Assembly (NCBI GenBank): GCA_014529385.2
Contig: CM043952.1
Span: 61,210,119-61,274,118 of the forward strand
Reading direction: 5' to 3'
DNA length: 64,000 nt
Source of the DNA: Adiantum capillus-veneris
Lineage: Eukaryota; Streptophyta; Polypodiopsida; Polypodiales; Pteridaceae
Part shown: positions 34,774 through 47,033 of the stretch, piece by piece
Layout: every line of letters starts with the position of its first letter
Numbering within the stretch: the stretch's first letter is position 1
Translations under genes and position numbers: made by a program
The notes under the pieces: generated by a model
Seen by the model: only the letters and a program-made list of their open reading frames with translations
Databases searched by the model: none
Told to the model about the DNA's origin: nothing

Positions 34774-37035
34774 TGAAACACATCGTAGGAGGTCAGTGGT
34801 TGTGGTTACTTCGTAGAAGTGACTTGAGGATATCATATATTGATAGTTTGTGTGGCATTCCAACTCGGGGGAATATGTCAATGGATACTACTTTGAAGGT
34901 ACTATTGGGAGAAATTTCAAAGAGGATGTAATTACTCTAAACCAAGCTAGATGTACTTAACAAGTGTTTATGAGTATTAAGACACCCACCATGATATCAA
35001 GTTACTCAAAATCAAGGGAAAGATTTTGTAGGTTAAAAGGAGGGAAAAAATCCTTATAACTCTCTAGACTATGGGGCTAACAAGATTCAATTAAAGGATA
35101 GAAAGGGTCGAGATATGGTCATTGACATAAATCAAAAGGCGAGTCAACTCCCTTGCACCGGCTTCCGCAAATTCAAAAACAATGAAATGATGTCTTTTTG
35201 TTTACTTGATCTTTCTCAATAATGTGGAAGAAGGCAAAGATTGCAGTCTTTTAGAGTCAGAGTCAAAGTGACAGTTTTTGTCAAGCTCATGCTAATTGTT
35301 TCTTAAAGGGTTTGCTTGGGCAAGTTGCGTTCCGAAAGACTCGAGAATCACACCATATAATTGATCCTTGGCATTACTCCTCCAAACCAACCCCCTTATG
35401 CAGTGAGCCTAGTTCGTGCTAGTATATTTTTTTAATCATCCATAATTAATTAGGTAGGTCATCCATAGTTGATGGCAAGGAAGCGTTGCATCTCATCCAT
35501 GGTTGATAATTCCTCTCTTATATTGTGGCAAAAGATGGAGGTCTCGTTGCCATGCTTGTAAACTTGATCCACAATGATTAAGCGACTATGCCTTTAGCCA
35601 TGCCTATATACTTAATTCATAAATGATTAAGTCCTTGCCTTTGTATCTAATATGCAATGATTACATCCTTGAAGGTATAGCCATGAAACATGTACCGGGA
35701 CATTTGTAGATTTGTTATCCATCATTTATAGTGAGGTAGAGATTGCCACTTGAGGAGTTAGGTTACTAATTTCTACCACTATGACTAGAAGGCTCCTAGC
35801 AGGCAACAAATTACAAACCCTAGGTCCACTTCCTAGGTTTACCACCCAAAAATAGGAGGAAGTTCCTATGCATGGCCATCATTGTGTACTATGGATGAGA
35901 TAAAATAAATATGGCTACAAGTATTTAAATTACCATCAATTGTCTAAGGAACTCATAACTTTGGTTGTAAGTTATCTCAAAATTAATAGCTTTGGTAAAA
36001 AGCTCTCTCGTTGCTCGCTGGGTGATAATGAGATGTGACTAGTAGTTTGAACACTATCTTTTGGTTAGGTTTCATCTTTTTGATATCCTACACATGCGTA
36101 ACGTCGTGAAAACCCACATAAATGATGTATAAACATATTATGTCTCTCGGTCAAGAATAGTTTCTGGACACCATTTGATGACATTTAATCATGACATGTA
36201 TCAAAGACTAAAGATTCTTGAAAGCACACAAGAAACTAGCTCGCTCTAAAGATTTTAATCTTGGAGCATATAGATTGCAAGGGATACATGTTTTTTGAGG
36301 ACAAAACCCCTTCTTGGAAGAGAGGGGAAAACACCTAACTCATGTGGACACCTACAATGGCATTAGAATCTTCACTTGTCATGGTGAGAGATATTCATTG
36401 GACATCTCTTTATGCTACATGGCCTACCTGTATGTGTGGCGAATGAGCATGCAATGCTTGAGAAGATCGTTGTCCAAATGTTAGGAATGATTTATGATGT
36501 GTTGGTATTGTGCGATACTTGTTTACAATATTGTCTTTGGGACATGTATACACGAAATGGAATTTCTTCTTAGTCGTAGGGCTAAAGGATAAGGTGAAAG
36601 GAAAGATAAAACATGCACAAATTCGTGCTATATCCTTTTTCCTCTACAAAAGTTCGATTAGTTTTTAAAGGTCTTGCTTAATTGAGATCTATAAAGTAGA
36701 AAATGCCTAAAGATAGAGTGCCTCACAATTTGGGGTGCCAAAGAGCTCTTAAGTGCACACAATGATTTATATAAACAAGTTGACAAATGACTTCATCATG
36801 GGAAGAATATACTTTCTTCAAAGATCCTAATAGAGCTCGTTGAACCACCCATAGTCCATATCAATCTTAAAAGATCTTTGGGTATATTTATCGTCATACT
36901 AGGCATTAAATACCACAAGAGGTTCAAGTGATGTGGAGGTACATAGAACTAGATGCATCTCTTTGCAAAGGCCTTTGTGTTATTACCAATATATTTTCCC
37001 ATTATGTTTTTGAAGATGATTGTTTTTAAAGGAAA
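34774..37035. other. No gene seen
   Basis: AT-rich, many stops in all frames, no motif recognised. Confidence 0.5.
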
Positions 37036-37079
37036 GGGGGGGGGGGGGGGGGTGGGGGGGGGGGGGGGGGGGGGGGGGG
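37036..37079 (+). repeat. Long G homopolymer (G17 T G26)
   Basis: Forty-four bases of G interrupted once. It could form G-quadruplex and is also prone to length error in sequencing. Confidence 0.9.
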
Positions 37080-37080
37080 T

Positions 37081-37660
37081 TATGATATGTGAGGTAGCCT
37101 GCCAAGTGCTTGTGGACCACCCATAGTGGTGGTAGAGCTCGACAAGTACCAATAGTAGGCCACTAGAGAGCGAACACAGAGTGTGTCAAGGGTTAAGGGG
37201 TGAGTTGCCCAAGGTCGGAGCGCTTGTGGGCGATAGGATTTGTGTGGACAGGTAGGCCACCACTATATAGCTAGGCATTGAGGTGTTATCCTCATCATAT
37301 AATGCATATTACGTGTGATGCTTAGAGCACTCTCTAACTCTCTACTATTGTGTCTTGAACCTCTTCTCCCCTTGGCCATGGAGGCATTATCAGAGTGTAA
37401 CATTTTTTCTTGTGAAATCTTGTTGCAATTTCTATAAGCCTTTGTAGAGACTTTTAAGTGTTTTGCGATTGAATTAATGTTTCCTAGACCTATAAGCTCC
37501 ATGTCTCTGATTTAGGCCTTACTGAGCATTTTCTCTTTCTAGCTTAAAGAGAGTTTTTTTTTGTTTTGTTTTAAGTATGTACTTCTATCCTGCTCACCCT
37601 ACAAACATGTTTAGTGACGTGGGAACGAGTTTTAATGAGGTCATTATATGGTTTCAAAAT

Positions 37661-37702
<42 letters not shown>

Positions 37703-38505
37703 TAGCATTGCCTGTTGTTCTGTAAGTTTGTCACAAACGACATGGTTACATCTTCAAAGCTTAGGCTTGGTTCAGATGAGCCAATGGTAAAGGGGTGTGC
37801 TTCCTTTGTGGCCTTTTCTTATTCTCCACCTTATTGGGGCAATATCTTCTGACCGGTAGAACATGGAAGAGCCTACATGTTCTTTCAACTTTGTGGATCC
37901 CAACGTATAAAAATTGTGAAGTCTTTTCTCTCTCTCTCTCTCTCTCTCTCCCCAATCTTTCAGGTCTCTTACATCATTCTTCTTCTTGGTTACCGTAGTT
38001 CTCTCTTTGGGTAAAAACCTAAAAGTTAAAAGTACTAAAAGGAGGAGGCTTTGATAAAGGCACAAAAAATGCCAAGATTTTGGAATTTCAAAATTTTGAC
38101 CCATGATGACTTGAGGGCCGAGGCCCTTGTCCAAGCTGTTCACACCAAATAGTGGTGGAACCTGGTCATAAGCACAGCTATAGCTTCATAGAATCAGAGG
38201 AGGTTCTCTCTCTTGACTAACACGTTTTGAGTTCAATACTTATGTGATATATCTTTGAACGTCTCTTGGGATTGTTCCTACGACGTTCAAAATTCCTCTC
38301 TCACAGCTTGCTTGACAACGAAAATGCTCGGGAGTGTGTAAAAAAAGATCGACAGGAAGCAGGTTTCTTTGTAGTTCATCGGGAGCACTGTTGGAAAAGC
38401 TCGTGTCAAAGCTTCATACACAGCGGGAACTCGGTTTCACTAACAGTTTTTCGCCAGAACCTCGCGAATAATATCTGGTAGTACGCAGCACAGCTCTGTC
38501 TGTGT
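37081..38505. other. Upstream region of the RBP45/47-like gene
   Basis: Contains (GA)n at about 37661-37700 and (TC)n at about 37925-37950. No gene is supported. Transcription of the downstream gene probably starts near the right end. A T-rich tract ending GTTTTTTGCAG at about 38561 could be the acceptor of a leader intron. Confidence 0.45.
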
Positions 38506-38643
38506 GAGAGAGTTATTTCAGCCATGCCAGGCCATGAAAGCTGAGCTTTTGTTTTTTGCAGCCTCTGCGTTTCAAATAAGCGTTGAAATTCATCTTGCTT
38601 GGGGAATGCAAGCGGAGTCTCCTACTCGCCAAAGGAAGAAAAG

Positions 38644-38895
38644 ATGATGCATCAGCAAGCTGTCCCGCAGCAAGAGCTTTTTGTGTATGGTGCCCAACAA
38701 GAACAGTACGTGCATGGTGTTCAACATGATCAGTATGCCCTAGCTGCTCAACATCATCAAGAACATTATGTGCAAGGCCCAACTCATTATCAAATACCAC
38801 AGACCTTCGAAGAAGTGAGAACCCTCTGGGTCGGTGACTTGCAGTATTGGATGGATGAGAATTATTTGTGTAGCTGCTTTTCTGTTACAGGAGAG
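38644..38895 (+). CDS. RBP45/47-like RNA-binding protein, coding exon 1
   Basis: MMHQQAVPQQ begins an 84-residue exon. Residues 1-50 are Gln/His/Tyr-rich with three imperfect QxQYVxG-type repeats, like the Q-rich leader of plant RBP45/RBP47 proteins (nuclear poly(A)-RNA binders related to yeast Nam8). RRM1 starts with RNP2 LWVGDL (61-66) and DLQYWMDENYL, characteristic of this family. The exon ends after VTGE at the donor GAGAG|GTACTT, phase 0. ATG 38644 is the first in-frame Met. An upstream ATG at 38605 is in another frame and stops after 13 codons, so it may be an upstream ORF. Confidence 0.85.
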
Positions 38896-39396
38896 GTACT
38901 TCCTTACTTGCCTTCTCTAATCCATAGAGATATATTGAAAAGTGTGGAATTATCATCTCTTTTTCGAATTGCTAGCTCTTGTCACCAAAGTTTTGATAGG
39001 GCCACATGTGGAAGGGAAGATGGTGTAAGGTTAGATACGGAGACTGGTCAGCGTGTTTGGTTGCTTGTTTCTGCTTGTGGCAACTAGGTGCAAGATCATT
39101 GTTGTTTGAAGCTTTCTATATGTCGAGAAAACTGAAATCAGTTTTGCCCAGGTTAATTACCAAAATAGGCACAATTTGGTTTTAGTTTAGCTTCTTTTGC
39201 TTTTCCTTGCTGCTGCTATGCTCTCTCTGTATCTCTCTCTCACAGTAGAGGTTCACCGTATGAATGCCTTCCACCACTAGTAGGACTATACGTTTGTGCT
39301 AGTCCCGGTCATTGCTGCGACAAGCTGCCCACCTAAGGCAAGCTACCAAAGTCTCCGAAACTGGTGCCCTGATGTGAGCCCAGAATTCTGCAAAAG

Positions 39397-39655
39397 GCAT
39401 CTCAAATCCCACTACGAGTCACGGATTGCATGGATGGTGATGACATGGCATTGTATGGAAGTGTTGACGTGGCATTAGTATCTATGCTGGATTTTCTGGC
39501 GTCTGTTTATTAGCAGATGATTTTTGATGTGCCTCTCAAATCCCACTGAGAGAGTCACATGATCGTACGGACTGTGATGACGTGGTAGCGTGCGGAGGTG
39601 TTGACGTGGCATTAGTATCTACGCTGCCAGATCCATTTACTGGCAGATGATTTTA
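39397..39655 (+). repeat. ~133-bp imperfect tandem duplication
   Basis: Two units share CTCAAATCCCACT, GTGTTGACGTGGCATTAG, TATCTA(T/C)GCTG and AGCAGATGATTTT-like blocks in order. Non-coding, inside the long intron. Confidence 0.8.
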
Positions 39656-39850
39656 AGAACCAGTTGTATAAAGCAAATGATTTTTAGGTTGCTTATGGAA
39701 TCCCTGGGTGTAAAAATTGAAGGTTAGGGGTTTGTAATGGCTCTCTCGCACATAACGACGAAATATGGCCAGGGGTGCTCGACTTGAGGGCCAATACTCT
39801 TTGAAGGGGATCCACGCCTCTTCTGCATTGACGTGCGTGAAGGGTGAAGT

Positions 39851-39924
39851 CAAGGTTGTTTCCGTACGTACGTATGCTATGGTTCCGTACCGTACGGTAC
39901 GTCCGTACGATATCCGTACGTCCC

Positions 39925-39976
<52 letters not shown>

Positions 39977-40512
39977 GGTGCTTGTTTCCCGTGGTCGGAT
40001 TAGGTGGGCAAGGCCTTTAATAAGTCCACCTATCCTATACTGGTTATTATCACAAAAAGAATCAGAGAGTAGAACAGAGTCTCTGCACAGTGTCTGCACA
40101 GAGACCAAGGAAGGATTTGCCGCCACCGATAAGGTTCTTTCTCCCTCCCTCCCTCCCTCCCTCCTTCCCTTTGTGTTTGGAGTCTGCAAGGAGGCACTCT
40201 AGAGTCCTGACCTCGCGAAAGATTGTAAGTTTTGTATTCAACTTGGAAGTGTGCGTTAATTGTGTTGCAGAGTTATGTAACGGTTACTTAACTTGTGGGG
40301 TGATTTCAAGTGTTTTTTGAAAGTTGTGGCTATGTTTAAGTATTGTGTAGTGTTTTTAAACTAGATAGGTTGTATATAAATTTGAAATTCTTTGTATTTT
40401 TAGCTTTTAAAAAATATACTACGAATTTTACGTACCTTATGGCCCAATCCATACGGTACAACGTACAGTACGTACCGAACACGTACCAAATACTACGTAC
40501 CTTACAACCTTG
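39851..40512. mobile_element. Non-autonomous hAT-like element
   Basis: The ends CAAGGTTGT and ACAACCTTG are inverted repeats, and a perfect 8-base target duplication GGTGAAGT flanks it (39843-39850 and 40513-40520), the hAT length. Both subterminal regions are crowded with CGTAC/GTACG motifs, as expected for transposase-binding repeats. The 662-base interior has C24 then A30 (39922-39975) and a (TCCC)n run near 40140. No transposase is encoded. Confidence 0.9.
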
Positions 40513-41530
40513 GGTGAAGTGTTTTCAACTTTTCTGTTCTTTTATAGTTGTTTTCCAGCCATATCTTTCTTATTCTTGTCGGCATGTGGTGCCAGCCAGT
40601 TACATATACCCAATAGAGAAAATCCACAAAAACTGGGAAAAAAATAAAAAATGGGCAAAATACGTTGTTCAAACCCTTTGTGCCTAAGTCCCTATTAGGA
40701 GGGTAAAAGGTGGTCAATCCACAACCAAGGGTCTGTGTGTTGAGAAAAGCCGTACGTAGGAGTGGAAGCATTTGGAAAGTGAATGAAAAAGATTACTTTG
40801 CCATCCCACCTTCTGCCCCATGTGGTCACCCTTTGCAATCAACCCGCTAAGATTGTACCCACTTAGCACCAACACATTCAGCCTGCTAGCAGCCTTTCCC
40901 ATATTGCCCTTGCCATCCCTCTAGGAGTCTTGCACCCGGCACGCATCTCATCACCACACTCGTGTACACACACGACCCAAAGTATGATGTCCTCTTTTTT
41001 TTGGCAAAGAAAGAGATTGATTTCAATTGAAATGGTGCCGATTCTTAGGGCAAGTGTAACACGAATTACATAGCACGCCCGAAGGCGACAATCTGAAAAC
41101 TGTAAAAACTGGATACAACTAGCCACATGGCAAACTATAGGAAATTGCAAGCTGGGGTAAAAAACCTCTCCCTATAGAGAGTAAAAAGTGCCCTTCAAGC
41201 TACGTGGAGAGAGGATACCAAAAGCATACTTAGCAACTACACACACAAACACACACACATATGTATGTGTGTATGTATGTATGGATGTATGTTTGATATA
41301 TAAATAAATAAATAAATAAATATATATATCAAAAACCTGAACTACTAAAAGCCACCAGCGATGAAAAGGACAAGGAACATTTCAATGGCAAGAGCTTGAA
41401 TGTCAGGCATTGCCCGACAACTGGTATAATTGACAACAAGAGGCAATGGATAAACAGAAGGGAGAGAGGAGCAGGTGATGATGAAGATGAGGGAGAACAG
41501 GCAACTGACATCACCAAGAAACTGGAGGAG
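40513..41530. other. Intron sequence, no gene seen
   Basis: Contains a compound microsatellite at about 41235-41330 (CA, TATG and AAATA runs). No coding motifs. Confidence 0.5.
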
Positions 41531-41817
41531 TGTCACGATTGTGACTATATTGTAGTATTACATCTACTCCTAGTTGCAGATACGTGAAGTGCCATGCCAA
41601 GGAGGACCTCTACGCTTGGATGGTCACACCCCTTCGCCCAAAAGACGTGTCTTCGCCAAAAGCCACACGCTTTCGATGACTAGTCACACCCCTTCGCTCT
41701 ACGGGTGCGACTCTTTGCCCAATGGTTGTAGCTCTTCGCCGAAAGGATGTGTCTTTACGTCTAAAGTCATGTCTCTTCACCAGGAGACGTGTCTTTTCAT
41801 TTGTGTCTCTTCGTCTC

Positions 41818-41827
41818 CTATATAAGG
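41818..41827 (+). promoter_or_regulatory. TATA box in element A LTR
   Basis: CTATATAAGG, about 140 bases before the LTR end, with the same site in the 3' LTR near 45715. It is preceded by repeated TTCGCC-type blocks. Confidence 0.6.
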
Positions 41828-43093
41828 AGCCCTTGTATCACACATTCAAATTAATCAACACAGAGTCTTCTGAGTCTTGTTTCTGAATTCAGTTCAAGTT
41901 TCTTAAGTCTTAATCATGAGTTTAAGTACTTAATCAAGGATTAGTACCTAGAATCCTTACAGTGGTATTAGAGCAAATTTTTTTCCCGGGCCTCTGGACT
42001 TGGTATCTACTTAACTTCGTCGTTGCCTACCCTTCCTGCAACCCTCACCTCGTGAGTTGTATGGCAGCAGAGGAAAGATGGTGCCCAATTGCCTACGTGT
42101 ATGAGGTAACTCTTACCTGTTCTAATTAACTATATGAACATCAGAGAAAACTAAAAGAGGGCAGAGGGCAATGTCTGTGAGTGTGTGGCGTACCCAGAGA
42201 GTTGCGCACTACGTGTACCTGGAGGCTCGTGTGCATAGTAAGTACTTGTAGAGCGGTGCCCCTTCGCCACACCTCTTCCCAAGCGGCAGCATCGTTTCCA
42301 CCCCAAACATCAGCAAGTAGGCAGTGCTTGGTTTTTTTTTTAAACGTTGGCTGAAATCTGTAACCTTTCGCTGGCTGAGTTATACGCTGCGGAGTTTTCA
42401 GTTTACCCTAGCTGGCCTTTTTATTATAAGCCTTATTACTCATTATAAGTGACCAGCCCACCCCAAATTTGGGGTGACCGGCCAATAGGGGGCGACTTAT
42501 TAAAAAAACAACATACCTAAGATGAGTTATGCAACTCAAATGAAACCAACGCAACTTGCTGTACTAGCGCGCATTGTGGAGGAAAACTCCAGTGCTGGCA
42601 TTCTTGCGCGCACATCCTCTCGCAGCGCTGGATCTTATTAGGTGGATCTAATTAGGTGCACGGCCAAAGTGGGCTAGCCTACCCCAAAATTTACCCAATT
42701 TTTTAAAAAAACCCATGTGAACTCACTCACTTGACAAATTAAAACCCCCAAATAAACTAACTTAAAAAAACCCACCCCATCAAAAGGAACTCCAATATTC
42801 GTTTACAACCGGTGTCACCCTCTCTTCCACTCTCCCGCACTGGCCTTGTGTGCACTTTGCGTGCGCGAGCCTTTTTGCCATCATAGCCACCGGCGACGAA
42901 TTTCGAACACTGTTCTCTTGTCAAAAAAAAAAAAAAACACTTTGCACTCGAAGTGGTAGTTCATTCTAGATTATTACCCGTTCCCAGAGCCGGAACCCGT
43001 TCTTAACAGAGTTTTCGCTCAGAGCACCTGTCCCAGAATCTGTTCCCGAACCAAAACCTGCATCTGTTCGAGAGTTCCCTTTGAGGCGTAACC

Positions 43094-44255
43094 ATGTCAA
43101 ATTCTCAGGACGGAGATGGTCAATCTGACGACGCCCTTACTCTTATAAAGGAGCAGATGGCCACACTTTCCACAAGCCTCGCATCACTTCACACTCACTT
43201 GGATGAGATGCAGACGCAAAATACTTCTCGGAGTCTTCCTACGACTTCTCGAACAACTAATGCTGCTTCTCCACCACCTTCTTTCGAAGCTTCAGTGGAC
43301 GAACCAAACGAACCAGATCCAACTGAGGAGGTAGACAATCGCGAACTTCAATTACTTAACAAAATTTTTAATGCTGCACATAAGAAGAAGCTTGATGTTA
43401 AACTGCCGGAACCTTATAATGGTCGCCGCGACAAGCGCGCGCTGGACCAATGGCTATTCAAAATGGAGGTCTACGTATCAAACACAGACTTAGTCGAGAG
43501 TAAAAAAGTTGCACTTGCTAGTTCTGTGCTCAAGGACACATCATTTCTTTGGTGGCAACGACGGGTTGCTGATGTTCTTGGGATAAATTCGGGCGTGCTA
43601 TTTGCAAGGCGTTCGAATTTGCCAATGCGGATTTTCATGCCCGGTCCTCTATTCGCCGCCTCAGCCAAACAGGTTCCTTGGCCGCGTACATCACAAAGTT
43701 CCAAAGGCTAACTCTGGAGATAGAGACCCTTAGTCCCTTTGATAAACTTCACAGCTTTATCGACGGACTCGAACCCAACCTGAAGGACGATGTGCACAAA
43801 TACAATCCTACCACCTTGGATGTTGCAATTGCCTATGTGGAGCGCCTTGGCGACAATCGACACCCTACACGGAATTTTGTCCCTGGTGATTGATCTTCAA
43901 ATAGCGCTCGCTTTTCACAGCGTGATCGCAAAGAAAGTTATAGCCAAAGTCAACAACATCAGTCTCAGTTCAGACAGCAAGCCACAACACCTTATTCAAC
44001 TTCAAGGTTCTATTCTCAAGATCGACAATCTCAAAGTAGATCTTTAAATGTTCCTCCACTTGATCGTGGTAAAGGACGTGATTTTTCTCAAGTTCGGCAT
44101 TCCAATAGTTAGCAAGGCTCTTCGTCAAATGCATCTTCGACTTCAAAGAAGGAAGGATTATATACAATTTGTGGTGGTGACCATAGATGATATCAATGTC
44201 CAAAGAGACCAAATCCGTCTAATTGGAAAAGAAATTCCAATACGGAAACATCATT
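43094..44255 (+). pseudogene. Element A gag, frameshifted
   Basis: The ATG at 43094 opens an N-terminal Ser/Thr/Pro-rich part followed by the capsid: KLPEPYNGRRDKRALDQWLF and SFLWWQRRVAD. Near 43590 the frame changes and continues with AAYITKFQRLTLEIE and FIDGLEPNLKDDV, the C-terminal half of a Retrotrans_gag domain. A zinc knuckle relic (ICGGDHR then QCPKR) is visible near 44170, interrupted by a stop. The 1.1-kb leader between the LTR and the ATG has no coding signal. Confidence 0.82.
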
Positions 44256-44830
44256 GAATTCTGAACAACTAGATTCTGCTAAGGATAAAGGAAAATTTGT
44301 GGTCAATACGATTCGTGTCTCAGAGGATACGACTACTCTAATGAAGCATGCTCAATGCAATTCTTCAGTTTTGGAGCCTCTCTCAAAGCAAGTTTTGAAT
44401 CTTTTTGAAACTCTCAACGGTCGTTTCATCAATGTTTTGGTGGACAGCGGATGTTCGAATAATTTCGTCAGCACTCAGATAGTTCGATAGCTTGGCTTGC
44501 CAACTCAGAAGACATCTCACTTATATGATGTGGAATTAGCATATGGATCAATTTTGACTTGTGATCAGACAATTCGACATTTGCAGTACAGATCAACTGG
44601 ATTTCGAAGTCATGCCTTTATCTTACTACGACATGATTCTTGGTTAGCATTGGCTATTCCATTACGATCCATCAATTAGCTTTGGAGGAAATACTATCAA
44701 TTTGTTCAAAGATGGACGTGAGCTGATTTTACACGGGCTTTATCATGCGGAACGAGTGATTCAAGCCTCACGTGTACAAGTCAAACAGCATGATACAGTG
44801 GATTATGAAAACGAATATAAATTCCGATGC
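44254..44830 (+). pseudogene. Element A retropepsin
   Basis: INVLVDSGCSNNFVS (near 44430) is a retropepsin active-site segment, D-S-G intact. A TAG follows at 44488-44490, the same frame resumes with LGLPTQKTSHLYDVELAYGS, and after a further frameshift YYDMILG and FKDGRELILHGL complete the domain. Decayed by a stop and a frameshift. Confidence 0.78.
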
Positions 44831-45427
44831 AGATGCATAAATTATAATTGATGAAGAAGTTTTCCCAAGTGATACTTTGTTACCAAACAAAGATAAGGAC
44901 ATAGTTAGAGATTCTGAGTCTGAAGACGACTATGCTTTCTTTGATTCTTTGTTGGATGATGATATGCCAATTGCAAGTCATGAGGTGGCAGTTTTTGAAG
45001 ATGACTGAAGAATTTTGGGATTCATTATTGGACGATGATTACACTCTCAAGCCAAAATCCGCTCTAGTGATTACTAAACTTGAAGTTACCCCATCTGAAG
45101 AGTGCCTTGAGAAGATTTCCTCTTCACCAAATGTTTCGCAGTTATCGGAAGATCTTAAACCAAAAAACTTACGTCGCATGAAGGATTTTGAAGATCAATC
45201 TCTTATTGCAGTCTGATTAAACCAGATTTTTCTCAAAAGAATTTGAACAATGCAATGACATGGGATTTAACAGTAAAAGCAAAAAGGTTTCGCAAGAAGC
45301 AAAGGTTCAAGACAAAGGTTTCCGATAACTCAAAGATTGAAATTTTTTGAAGATTCAATGCTTTTCCAGAGTTCTATCATCAGAAGTCATTTCTTTGACA
45401 CGGGCTCTTATTTTAAATGGGAGGGAA
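44831..45427 (+). other. Element A 3' interior, acidic coding relic
   Basis: Short frames in more than one register encode acidic text such as DSLLDDD and then a basic segment KAKRFRKKQ. No RT or integrase motif occurs. This may be a residue of the deleted pol region or a spacer peculiar to this family. Confidence 0.4.
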
Positions 45428-45955
45428 TGTCACGATTGTGACTATATTGCAGTATTACATCTACTCCTAGTTGCAGATACGCGAAGTGCCATGCCAAGAA
45501 GGACCCTACGCTTGGATGGTCACACCCCTTCGTCCAAAAGACATGTCTCTTCGCCAAAAGCCACACTCCTTCGACGACTGGTTACACCCCTTCGCTCTAC
45601 GGGTGCGACTTTTCGCCCAATGATTGCAGCTCTTCGCCAAAAGAATGTGTCTTTACGTCTTAAGTCATGTCTCTTCACCAGGAGACGTGTCTTTTCATTT
45701 GTCTCTTCGTCTCCTATATAAGGATCTCTTGTATGACACATTCAATCAATCAACACAGAGTCTTCTGAGTCTTGTTTCTGAATTCAGTTCAAGTTTCTTA
45801 AGTCTTAATCATGAATTTAAGTACTTAATTAAGGATTAGTACCTAGAATCCTTACAAGGAGGGTGCCAATAGGTGAGCAACAAAGCATTGCACTGGAGCT
45901 GACAAGGAGCTATCAGCTTGGTCCACTTGCCAAAGGTGGCTCCTGAGGACCACAG

Positions 45956-46106
45956 TGTAAGGTGCAGCGGAAGTGAATGTTGATATTGCTCAAGATGAGT
46001 GCTCCGAACTGTGTTCGAGGGTTCTTTTTACTTACGGAGAGCCTTCCGTTCCTTTCAAAGAGAGTGCAATGATCACAAACAAAGTGAATGCTACTGTGAA
46101 TGAAGG

Positions 46107-46181
<75 letters not shown>

Positions 46182-46638
46182 ATACGATTGTAGCGTTTTG
46201 CAATTTCAACCTAAATCAGCCAGCGTTTTTGCATTTCAGTCCTAGCCCTGCGAAGCGGTTGCATATTCAGGCCGCTGTACCGCCACAATAGCAGATCCCA
46301 AGGAGACCATCGAGCGTTTTTAGTTTGTAGCCTTAACGCTGTCGTCGTCGACATCGTCATTGTCATCACAGATCCCTATCTTGACGACGACACATTCAAT
46401 GTCATCGTCATCGCAAATGCCGGACTTGACGACTACATCGTCGTCATCGTCACAGTCGTCCTCGACATCATCGGCATCGTCGACATAGTCGTCATCAAGT
46501 ACCACAACATCAGTATCCCTTAGCATCAACATCTCAGCATTAAGTCATTGTATTGGCATTGTGCAAGAATAAAGAAAGTGCTTCTCTGGCAACAGAGCAA
46601 GGGGGCCCTTGAGGGTTGGGACCTGACATCCCTATGCC

Positions 46639-46685
<47 letters not shown>

Positions 46686-46710
46686 AGTTCAGTTCAGTTC
46701 TGACACACAG
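45956..46710. repeat. Rearranged LTR remnant related to element X
   Basis: 45956-46110 is the reverse complement of the terminal part of the element X LTR (TGTAAGGTGCAGCGG, GCTCAAGATGAGTGCTCCGA, TGATCACAAACAAAGTGAATG). After the (GA)n tract at 46111-46178, sequence from about 46190 to 46710 instead follows the X LTR in the forward sense (AGCGTTTTT, CAGTCCTAGCC, GTCGTCGTCG, CATTGTGCAA.AATAA, then a CT tract). Two LTR pieces thus meet head to head at a microsatellite. Confidence 0.6.
46111..46178 (+). repeat. (GA)n microsatellite
   Basis: A 68-base GA tract at the junction between oppositely oriented LTR pieces. A matching (CT)n tract lies at about 46640-46682. Confidence 0.95.
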
Positions 46711-47033
46711 CTAGGGAGGGAACTCCAAGAAGACAGTGAACGAGGAATAAGGAGGACAAGGAAAGAAACAGCAAGTAAAAAAGCCAATGAAATTAAACAA
46801 AAAACCTTCTCTACAAAACAAGCTTCTCTTACCCCCCTCTCCCTTCCCCGCAACACACACACACGTACGCTCGCTCACCTAAAAGTCAATTTAGAAGCAT
46901 GAGGAAAACAAAGATCGCAGAAACCACACACACCCGACACTCACAAACTCACACATCCACACATAAAGTAGAGTGAGAAAAGATGAGCAAAAGCAACTCG
47001 ATGTAGGGCCTGTCTTGCAGGGTTCGCTACAGG

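Larger units (their letters stand above)
41531..45856 (+). mobile_element. LTR element A: gag-protease only, no pol
   Basis: LTRs 41531-41961 and 45428-45856 both start TGTCACGATTGTGAC and end CCTTACA. A perfect target duplication AGGAG flanks it (41526-41530 and 45857-45861). The PBS TGGTATTAGAGC starts at 41963. A purine tract GGGAGGGAA precedes the 3' LTR. The 3.47-kb interior encodes a gypsy-type gag and a retropepsin but no RT, RNase H or integrase, so it matches the TR-GAG concept and would need trans-acting enzymes. Confidence 0.9.

Noticed and set aside
39653..40202. Frames on both strands across the C24A30 run
   Set aside because: They lie in a non-coding hAT-like element and encode homopolymers.
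46320..46530. Asp-rich frame on the minus strand
   Set aside because: It is a translation of an imperfect GTC/ATC trinucleotide run within an LTR remnant.
45956..46710. Solo LTR with CACAG target duplication
   Set aside because: CACAG occurs at both ends, but the right-hand copy aligns with CACAG inside the X LTR, and the two halves have opposite orientations, so this is not a simple solo LTR.
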